A stretch of 11,687 nt of DNA from an uncultured Streptomyces sp. Its GTDB lineage: Bacteria; Actinomycetota; Actinomycetes; Streptomycetales; Streptomycetaceae. This document shows, one piece after another, positions 6,610 to 11,687 of this stretch (within the stretch, counting starts at the first letter, position 1; every line of letters starts with the position of its first letter). The DNA lies in contig CAMLJW010000129.1 in assembly GCA_946480485.1 (NCBI GenBank), positions 1 to 11,687 of the forward strand, read 5' to 3'. Made by a program: the position numbers and the translations under genes. The notes below the pieces were generated by a model. The model saw only the letters and a program-made list of their open reading frames with translations. It was not told the DNA's origin and ran no database searches.

Positions 6610-8337
6610 GTGGCGGAACGGAGCACGGCTGCCGTCGACGTGGCAGACAACAGCGGTGATGAGCCGCTGACCGCCAAGGCGGACCAGTCCACGGCCGACG
6701 GCGTGGCCCAGAACCGGGAGCGGGACACGGAGTACTCGGAGAGCCAAGAGGAACAGGGGAACAGCGGGGACGAGAGCCCCGGCAAGACCTCACCGCCCGA
6801 GTTGCACAGCGGTCACAAGCTCGCCAGACGCTACCGGCTCGAGGAGTGCGTCACCCGTCTGGACGGTTTCAGCAGTTGGCGTGCGGTGGACGAGAAGCTG
6901 CGCCGCGCCGTCGGCGTGCATCTGCTGCCCGCCGACCATCCGCGAGCGCGCTCCGTGCTGGCGGCTGCCCGCTCCTCAGCCCTCCTGGGCGATCCCCGCT
7001 TCGTCCAGGTCCTGGACGCGGTCGAGGAGAACGACCTCGTCTATGTGGTGCACGAGTGGCTGCCGGACTCCACGGAGCTCACGACACTCCTCGCCTCCAG
7101 CCCACTGGAGGTACACGACGCCTACCAGATGGTCAGTCAGGTCTCCCAGGCGATGGCAGCCGCGCACCGCGAAGGGCTGGCGCATCTGCGACTGACCCCC
7201 GGCGCCGTGCTGCGCTCCTCCTCCGGCCAATGGCGCATCCGTGGCCTCGCCGTGAACGCCGCGCTGCGAGGCATCAGTTCCGACACCCCGCAGCGCACGG
7301 ACACGGAGTCGATCGGCGCGCTGTTGTACGCCGCTCTCACCCAGCGCTGGCCGTACGCGAACGACGCCTTCGGTCTCTCCGGGCTACCCAAGGGCGTCGG
7401 ACTCATTGCGCCCGACCAGGTGCGGGCCGGGGTACACCGCGGCCTGTCGGAGCTGGCGATGCGCGCTCTCGTGAACGACGGCGCGACCGCGTCCCGCCAG
7501 GAGCCGCCGTGCACCACTTCGGAGGAGCTGCTGAAAGCGATCGGCGAGATGCCGCGCATCCGCCCGCCGGAGCCCGCGTTCACCGCACCGCCAAAGTATC
7601 AGCGCACCACGTACCAGCAGGGCACGTACGGCCGTCAGACGCCCCGTCCGGGCGCCACGCAGCCGGTACCGACCCCGCTGCCCCCGTTGCAGAGCCGTAC
7701 CGGCAAGGCCCTCAAGTGGGCCGTGTCCGTGCTGCTCATCGCCGCCCTGGGTCTCGGCAGTTGGCAGTTGGCAGAGGCGCTCATGGAGCGCGGAGAGCCC
7801 GATGACAGCAACAAGACGCAGACGACGGAGGACAACCACAAGGGCGCCGACAAGACCGAGTCGGTCAAGCCGATCTCCATTGAGGGCGCTCAGGAGTACA
7901 TCGCAAAGGGAGACGCTCAGGCGCCCGAGGACGTGGCCAAGACGTTCGACGGCGATGGCACGTCGTACTGGCGGACCAAGAGCTTCGTAGACGGTCCCGA
8001 GATGAATCCCGCCTACAAGCCTGGCGTCGGCATCGTCTACGACCTCGGTTCGGACCGGGAGGTCTCGGCCGCCTCGATAGGGCTCCGGTACGGCGGTGAC
8101 CACACGACGATCACTCTGTATGCGACAGACTCGATGAGTTCCTCGACCTCCTTGAGCTCGATGCAGAAGCTGGGGACGGTGACGACGAGCGGCACCACCG
8201 CGAAGGTGGCGACCGACAAGACAGTGAAGAGCCAGTACCTGATGGTGTGGCTCACGGCGCTGCCGAAAGCGCCGGCAGACCATTACAGCCAAGCCGGATA
8301 CAAGCAGGCGATCACCGACGTAAAGTTCACGGGCTGA
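6610..8337 (+). CDS. Membrane-anchored pseudokinase with extracellular discoidin-like domain
   Basis: Probable signalling scaffold acting with MurJ. For the 575-residue product (start GTG 6610): an acidic, disordered region covers 1-66; a protein-kinase-like fold covers about 70-310; a Pro/Gln/Thr-rich juxtamembrane linker covers 318-365; one transmembrane helix spans about 367-387; and an extracellular region spans 420-575 with a DGDGTSYWRT motif (447-456) typical of F5/8C or discoidin-like ligand-binding folds. Key kinase residues are gone. The glycine loop is absent, the VAIK lysine position reads VGVHLLP (H104), HRDxKPxN has become HLRLTPGAV (192-200, no catalytic Asp or Asn), and DFG has become RGL (211-213). 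It should therefore not phosphorylate. Mycobacterial MviN carries an equivalent pseudokinase that PknB phosphorylates so that FhaA binds. GTG 6610 has a purine-rich GGGGAGGCAGGAG upstream at 6593-6605; an in-frame GTG at 6532 would add 26 residues. Confidence 0.87.
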   Translation: MAERSTAAVDVADNSGDEPLTAKADQSTADGVAQNRERDTEYSESQEEQGNSGDESPGKTSPPELHSGHKLARRYRLEECVTRLDGFSSWRAVDEKLRRAVGVHLLPADHPRARSVLAAARSSALLGDPRFVQVLDAVEENDLVYVVHEWLPDSTELTTLLASSPLEVHDAYQMVSQVSQAMAAAHREGLAHLRLTPGAVLRSSSGQWRIRGLAVNAALRGISSDTPQRTDTESIGALLYAALTQRWPYANDAFGLSGLPKGVGLIAPDQVRAGVHRGLSELAMRALVNDGATASRQEPPCTTSEELLKAIGEMPRIRPPEPAFTAPPKYQRTTYQQGTYGRQTPRPGATQPVPTPLPPLQSRTGKALKWAVSVLLIAALGLGSWQLAEALMERGEPDDSNKTQTTEDNHKGADKTESVKPISIEGAQEYIAKGDAQAPEDVAKTFDGDGTSYWRTKSFVDGPEMNPAYKPGVGIVYDLGSDREVSAASIGLRYGGDHTTITLYATDSMSSSTSLSSMQKLGTVTTSGTTAKVATDKTVKSQYLMVWLTALPKAPADHYSQAGYKQAITDVKFTG

Positions 8338-8362
8338 CAGCTCACGGAGGGGGGAGGATCCG

Positions 8363-9079
8363 ATGGCGGACGACGCCGGATGCGGGGGAGCGAGCGATCA
8401 GGACCTCCTGGCCCGCCATGTGGAGGGCGACCCGGAGGCCTTCGGTGAGCTCGTGCGCCGCCACCGCGACCGGCTGTGGGCAGTCGCGCTGCGGACACTG
8501 GGAGACCGTGAGGAGGCCGCGGACGCGGTCCAGGACGCGCTGGTCTCCGCCTACCGCGCCGCCCACACCTTCCGCGGCCAGTCAGCCGTCACGACATGGC
8601 TCCACCGGATCACGGTGAACGCCTGCATCGACCGCGCGCGCAAGGCGGTCTCAAGAAAGACCTCTCCGATCGACGACACAGAACGCCTGGAGCGCCTCCT
8701 GGATCCGCACGAGTCGGCGTCGGCGCCGGCCGAGCGTAACGATCTACATCGTGAGCTCTTCGAAGCCCTCGGCACGCTGCCCCCCGACCAGCGAGCCGCC
8801 CTCGTCCTCGTGGACATGCAGGGCTACCCGGTGGCGGAAGCCGCCCGCGTGCTCGACGTGCCGACCGGCACGGTCAAGAGTCGCTGCGCCCGCGGCAGAG
8901 CCAGGCTCGCCCCACTGCTCAGACACCTGCGTACGGACGGCGGAAGTGGCAGAGACAGCAAGAATTCGAGTGAGGGACGGAACCACACGCAGGGGACATA
9001 CGTCCCACCCGCAGCGGGGGCACAAGGCGCAGGGCCAAACGATTCAACTGCTGTGAAGGGCGGAGGTGGGCGAGCGTGA
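8363..9079 (+). CDS. sigM: ECF RNA polymerase sigma factor SigM (S. coelicolor SigT-like)
   Basis: Directs RNA polymerase to a stress regulon and is held inactive by the anti-sigma factor encoded next. The 238 residues contain sigma region 2 at about 13-95, including DREEAADAVQDALVSAYRA (48-66) and the RGQSAVTTWLHRITVNACID core-binding and -10-recognition part (71-90). Region 4 at about 128-190 contains LPPDQRAALVLVDMQGYPVAEAA and the helix-turn-helix VPTGTVKSRCARGRARL (166-182). There is no SnoaL or other extra domain. The product continues with a Gly/Ser/Asn-rich tail of about 48 residues (191-238), beyond the usual end of an ECF factor. ATG 8363 has a very strong GGAGGGGGGAGG at 8346-8357, only 25 bp after the pseudokinase stop, so it is probably co-transcribed with upstream genes. 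Its last four bases overlap the anti-sigma start. Position matches M. tuberculosis sigM (Rv3911) and S. coelicolor sigT. Confidence 0.93.
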   Translation: MADDAGCGGASDQDLLARHVEGDPEAFGELVRRHRDRLWAVALRTLGDREEAADAVQDALVSAYRAAHTFRGQSAVTTWLHRITVNACIDRARKAVSRKTSPIDDTERLERLLDPHESASAPAERNDLHRELFEALGTLPPDQRAALVLVDMQGYPVAEAARVLDVPTGTVKSRCARGRARLAPLLRHLRTDGGSGRDSKNSSEGRNHTQGTYVPPAAGAQGAGPNDSTAVKGGGGRA

Positions 9080-10002
9080 CATCCACGACCGACACGGCCG
9101 GACACCCGGAAGTCACGGAGATCTCCGACCTCACGGAAGGCCTGCTCCCGCCCTCCCGGACGGCGGCTGTGCGTCGACATCTGGACGACTGCACGCTCTG
9201 CGCCGACGTGCACGCATCGCTGGAGGACATCCGCGGCGTGCTCGGGACACTGCCAGGTCCGCCCCGCATGCCTATCGATGTCGCGGGGCGCATCGATGCC
9301 GCCCTCGCCGCCGAAGCCCTGCTGAATGCCACGGCCCGCAGTGCCGATGCAGACCCCGATGCCACGGACCTCCCAGCAGGCATCAGCTCCTCCCGTCCGG
9401 TGTCCGGCGAAAGCCGCGGCGCGCATGTTTCACGTGAAACATCGACCGGTACCGACCGTCCCGCGGGGCGCGCTCGCGTCGGCACCGGCCCGGGGCGGCC
9501 GAACCGCACGCGCCGCCGACGTCGTGGGACTGTCGTACTCGGTGCCCTGTTCACGGCGGCCACACTGGGACTTGGCGGCCTGCTCCTCCAGTCGCTGGGC
9601 GACAACACCAACACCCCAGGTAGCACAACGACCGCACCGAACCACACCGACTCCGTGAACACCTTCACCAAGGGGAAGCTGAAAAGCCAGGTCGCGGATC
9701 TCCTCGCCAAGAGTGACAGCAGCGACCGCTGGGGCTCCGCAACCACCCCTAACGAGCCGAGCACCTTGAAGGATTCCACTGCCCAGGTGCCTGGGTGCAT
9801 CCAGAACGGCATCGGCCGTCAGGAGGCCGCTCTCGCCTTCAAGCAAGGCACCTACGAGGGGACTAACGCGTATCTCGTAGTGTTGCCCGACGCCTCCGAC
9901 GCCACCCGGGTCACGGCTTACGTCGTCGACTCCACCTGCGTGAGCAAGTCCTCGTTCACTGCAGGCAAGGTGCTTTTGCAGCAGTCCTACGCACGAGACT
10001 GA
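9076..10002 (+). CDS. Transmembrane anti-sigma factor with zinc-binding HxxxCxxC motif
   Basis: Probably sequesters the preceding sigma factor at the membrane (RsmA/RstA equivalent). The 308-residue protein begins with a ZAS-like domain: H10 upstream, then H35-x3-C39-x2-C42 in RRHLDDCTLC, the signature of zinc-associated anti-sigma domains. A low-complexity Ser/Arg/Gly linker (85-150) ends in the basic run RTRRRRR (144-150), and one transmembrane helix follows at about 152-172. The exterior domain (173-308) carries only two cysteines, C241 and C288, which could pair. The GTG start overlaps the sigma stop as GTGA, implying translational coupling and balanced synthesis. Unusually, a perfect parS site lies in the coding sequence; it encodes H117-T122 (HVSRET) in the linker, a place tolerant of the constraint. 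Downstream is a 220-bp gap before trxB, with no strong terminator seen. Confidence 0.9.
   Translation: MTSTTDTAGHPEVTEISDLTEGLLPPSRTAAVRRHLDDCTLCADVHASLEDIRGVLGTLPGPPRMPIDVAGRIDAALAAEALLNATARSADADPDATDLPAGISSSRPVSGESRGAHVSRETSTGTDRPAGRARVGTGPGRPNRTRRRRRGTVVLGALFTAATLGLGGLLLQSLGDNTNTPGSTTTAPNHTDSVNTFTKGKLKSQVADLLAKSDSSDRWGSATTPNEPSTLKDSTAQVPGCIQNGIGRQEAALAFKQGTYEGTNAYLVVLPDASDATRVTAYVVDSTCVSKSSFTAGKVLLQQSYARD
9425..9442. other. parS: parS site 2, inside the anti-sigma coding sequence
   Basis: An 18-bp perfect palindrome, ATGTTTCACGTGAAACAT, with the 16-bp parS core at 9426-9441. It is read in frame as HVSRET within the variable cytoplasmic linker just before the basic stretch and membrane helix of the anti-sigma factor. 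The match to the ParB site consensus is exact, so ParB loading here is expected from established knowledge. Any effect on transcription of the gene is inference. Confidence 0.95.
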
Positions 10003-10222
10003 ACGAAATCCGGCTCGGCCTAGGTGTTCTGGCCACGGAGGTTGATGACGGACGCCACGGCTGTCCTCGTACTGCCCCCTGTTACCCCCGTCCGGTCAGG
10101 CATCTCCGTGTGCCGGGCACAGTGGGAATGCGCGCCCCTTAGGATCCGTTGGGTGGGGTGAGAGTCTGAGAGAAGCTCCCACCGGTCGTACGAAGCAGTC
10201 TCCAGAGACGAGGAATCAAGCC
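10003..10222. other. Gene-free region upstream of trxB
   Basis: A 220-bp stretch separating the sigma/anti-sigma genes from trxBA. No credible coding frame was seen. A GGCC...GGCC pair near 10018-10035 is too short to call a terminator. The main recognisable element is the SigR-type promoter at 10124-10150, which leaves a leader of roughly 60-65 nt before trxB. Confidence 0.6.
10124..10150 (+). promoter_or_regulatory. SigR-type promoter of trxBA
   Basis: GGGAAT at 10124-10129, an 18-bp spacer, then GTT at 10148-10150. This is an exact fit to the S. coelicolor SigR consensus GGAAT-N18/19-GTT known from the disulfide-stress regulon, of which trxBA is the classic member. Transcription would start near 10157-10160. 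Such a promoter induces thioredoxin synthesis when the redox-sensing anti-sigma factor RsrA is oxidised. The SigR/RsrA genes themselves are not in this window. Confidence 0.88.
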
Positions 10223-11194
10223 GTGAGCGACGTCCGTAACGTGATCATCATCGGCTCCGGGCCCGCCGGCTACACGGCGGCGCTCTACACCGCGCGCGCG
10301 TCGCTGAAGCCGCTGGTGTTCGAGGGCGCAGTGACCGCAGGCGGCGCGCTGATGACCACCACCGAGGTGGAGAACTTCCCCGGCTTCCAGGACGGCATCA
10401 TGGGCCCCGAGCTCATGGACAACATGCGGGCGCAGGCCGAACGCTTCGGTGCCGAGCTGGTACCGGACGACGTCGTCGCGGTCGACCTCAGTGGCGAGAT
10501 CAAGACGGTAACGGACACCGCCGGCACCGTGCACCGGGCCAAGGCCATCATCGTTGCCACCGGCTCACAGCACCGCAAGCTGGGGCTGCCCAACGAGGAC
10601 ACACTCTCCGGACGCGGCGTCTCCTGGTGCGCGACCTGTGACGGCTTCTTCTTCAAGGACCAGGACATCGCCGTAATCGGCGGCGGAGACACCGCGATGG
10701 AGGAGGCAACCTTCCTTTCCCGGTTCGCCAAGTCCGTCACGATCGTCCACCGCCGCGACACCCTGCGCGCCTCCAAGGCAATGCAGAAACGCGCCTTCGC
10801 CGACTCGAAGATCAAGTTCATTTGGGACAGCGAGGTTGCCGAGATCCAGGGCGACCAGAAGCTCTCCGGTCTCAAGCTGCGCAATCTGAAGACCGGCGAG
10901 ACGTCTGAGCTGCCGGTGACCGGCCTGTTCATCGCGATCGGCCACGACCCGCGCACTGAGCTCTTCAAGGGCCAGCTCGACTTGGACGACGAGGGCTACC
11001 TCAAGGTCGATGCACCCTCGACCCGGACGAACCTGAAGGGCGTCTTCGCCTCCGGTGACGTCGTGGACCACACCTACCGCCAGGCCATCACGGCGGCCGG
11101 CACCGGCTGCGCTGCCGCTCTCGACGCCGAGCGCTTTCTCGCCGCCGTCGCTGACGGCGAGGCCGTGGCCGAGCCCGAGAAGACCACCGTCTGA
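10223..11194 (+). CDS. trxB: Thioredoxin-disulfide reductase
   Basis: Cytoplasmic FAD enzyme that passes electrons from NADPH to thioredoxin. The 323 residues show the FAD-binding GSGPAG (11-16), the redox-active C136-A-T-C139 in SWCATCDG, the NADPH-binding GGGDTA (153-158) with HRR (176-178) for the 2'-phosphate, and the C-terminal FAD motif ASGDV (276-280, D279). Length and motif order are those of low-molecular-weight bacterial reductases. GTG 10223 is preceded by GACGAGGAA (10206-10214). It is followed 42 bp later by trxA, with which it should form an operon under the SigR-type promoter upstream. M. tuberculosis has the same pair next to sigM/rsmA. Confidence 0.98.
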   Translation: MSDVRNVIIIGSGPAGYTAALYTARASLKPLVFEGAVTAGGALMTTTEVENFPGFQDGIMGPELMDNMRAQAERFGAELVPDDVVAVDLSGEIKTVTDTAGTVHRAKAIIVATGSQHRKLGLPNEDTLSGRGVSWCATCDGFFFKDQDIAVIGGGDTAMEEATFLSRFAKSVTIVHRRDTLRASKAMQKRAFADSKIKFIWDSEVAEIQGDQKLSGLKLRNLKTGETSELPVTGLFIAIGHDPRTELFKGQLDLDDEGYLKVDAPSTRTNLKGVFASGDVVDHTYRQAITAAGTGCAAALDAERFLAAVADGEAVAEPEKTTV

Positions 11195-11236
11195 CACCCG
11201 ACCACCCCACCGCACCAACCAGTTAAGGAGCCCGCC

Positions 11237-11569
11237 GTGGCCGGCACCCTGAAGAATGTGACCGACGACTCCTTCGAGCAGGACGTCCTCAAGAACGACA
11301 AGCCCGTCCTGGTGGACTTCTGGGCCGCCTGGTGCGGTCCGTGCCGTCAGATCGCGCCGTCCCTCGAGGCGATCGCCGCCGAGTACGGCGACAAGATCGA
11401 GGTCGTCAAGCTCAACATCGACGAAAACCCGGGTACGGCCGCCAAGTACGGCGTCATGTCCATCCCGACCCTGAATGTCTACCAGGACGGCGAGGTCGCC
11501 AAGACGATCGTCGGTGCGAAGCCGAAGGCCGCAATCGTGCGGGATCTCGAGGACTTCATCACCGAGTAG
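11237..11569 (+). CDS. trxA: Thioredoxin
   Basis: Small cytoplasmic protein disulfide reductase, recycled by the TrxB encoded just upstream. The 110 residues hold the canonical active site W32-C33-G-P-C36, the buried aspartate D27 in LVDFWA, and the cis-proline P77 in SIPT. Nothing is missing and the length is typical. GTG 11237 has AAGGAG at 11225-11230 with good spacing. The gene is followed at once by parS site 3 and a strong hairpin, which closes the trxBA transcription unit. Confidence 0.98.
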   Translation: MAGTLKNVTDDSFEQDVLKNDKPVLVDFWAAWCGPCRQIAPSLEAIAAEYGDKIEVVKLNIDENPGTAAKYGVMSIPTLNVYQDGEVAKTIVGAKPKAAIVRDLEDFITE

Positions 11570-11598
11570 TCGCCGACGCCGTTCCAAAGAAGCGGCGT

Positions 11599-11614
11599 TG
11601 TTTCACGTGAAACA
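11599..11614. other. parS: parS site 3, downstream of trxA
   Basis: A perfect 16-bp TGTTTCACGTGAAACA palindrome starting 30 bp after the trxA stop. Its last base directly adjoins the first base of the trxA terminator stem. It is the third ParB site in the window and the one likely nearest to parAB and oriC, which normally lie beyond trxA in this gene order. Confidence 0.96.
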
Positions 11615-11648
11615 CGAATGGGCCAACCTGGACGGGTTGGCCCATTCG
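11615..11648 (+). terminator. trxBA hairpin terminator
   Basis: A perfect 14-bp stem, CGAATGGGCCAACC (11615-11628) with GGTTGGCCCATTCG (11635-11648), closing a 6-base loop. There is no U-tract after it, a form usual for Streptomyces terminators. The symmetrical stem could also stop a transcript converging from the right edge. Confidence 0.88.
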
Positions 11649-11663
11649 CATGTGCAGCGGAAG

Positions 11664-11687
11664 CTAGGTGCGTCTAGGGACCCCTAG
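11664..11687. repeat. Three CTAG copies at 10-bp spacing
   Basis: CTAG occurs at 11664, 11674 and 11684, each exactly 10 bp apart; the last two also form an inverted repeat, CTAGGG/CCCTAG, around a 2-base centre. No gene or known element is recognised. The window ends inside the last copy, so the full extent is unknown. Confidence 0.5.

Noticed and set aside
5612..6670. 352-codon forward frame overlapping the end of murJ
   Set aside because: Shifted reading of MurJ; no hydrophobic pattern or motif, and MurJ is intact in its own frame.
10015..10040. Possible terminator after the anti-sigma gene
   Set aside because: Only a 4-bp GGCC/GGCC pairing around a long loop; too weak to call.
10565..11587. 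340-codon frame antisense to trxB/trxA
   Set aside because: Lies opposite two intact, motif-complete genes; shadow of high-GC codon bias.

Overview
The window is high-GC actinomycete chromosome, almost certainly Streptomyces. Third codon positions are strongly G/C, GTG starts are frequent, and there are perfect copies of the 14-bp Streptomyces parS core GTTTCACGTGAAAC. The gene order matches the conserved actinobacterial block beside oriC: pcnA / membrane protein / murJ / (pseudo)kinase / ECF sigma / anti-sigma / trxB / trxA, after which parB-parA, rsmG and dnaA normally follow. Both edges look like natural or assembly ends. The left 100 bp is a run of G and C homopolymers unlike the rest.

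Layout. (1) 1-139: homopolymer-rich edge, a T-rich hairpin and the first parS. (2) 140-1606, minus strand: the CCA-adding enzyme pcnA. (3) 1607-1840: divergent intergenic region. (4) 1841-10002, plus strand: five collinear genes, namely a secreted/membrane-anchored DUF6049-type protein, the lipid II flippase MurJ with a long disordered N-terminus, a single-pass pseudokinase with an extracellular discoidin-like domain, ECF sigma factor SigM (the S. coelicolor SigT equivalent) and its zinc-motif anti-sigma factor. The sigma and anti-sigma genes overlap by four bases. The second parS lies inside the anti-sigma coding sequence. (5) 10003-10222: gene-free region with a clear SigR-type promoter. (6) 10223-11569: trxB and trxA. 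(7) 11570-11687: third parS abutting a 14-bp hairpin terminator, then a 10-bp-phased CTAG cluster at the edge.

How the genes work together. The five-gene cluster links peptidoglycan precursor export (MurJ), a signalling scaffold (pseudokinase) and an envelope-stress sigma/anti-sigma pair. In mycobacteria MurJ and the pseudokinase are one fused protein (MviN); here they are two genes. trxBA supplies cytoplasmic disulfide reduction and is placed by its promoter under oxidative-stress control. The three parS sites show that this metabolic and envelope block is also part of the ParB-loading centromere near the origin. I found no mobile element, CRISPR array, tRNA or rRNA. The most notable features are the parS placements, the split MurJ/pseudokinase system and the uncharacterised DUF6049 protein; the overall locus type is known.
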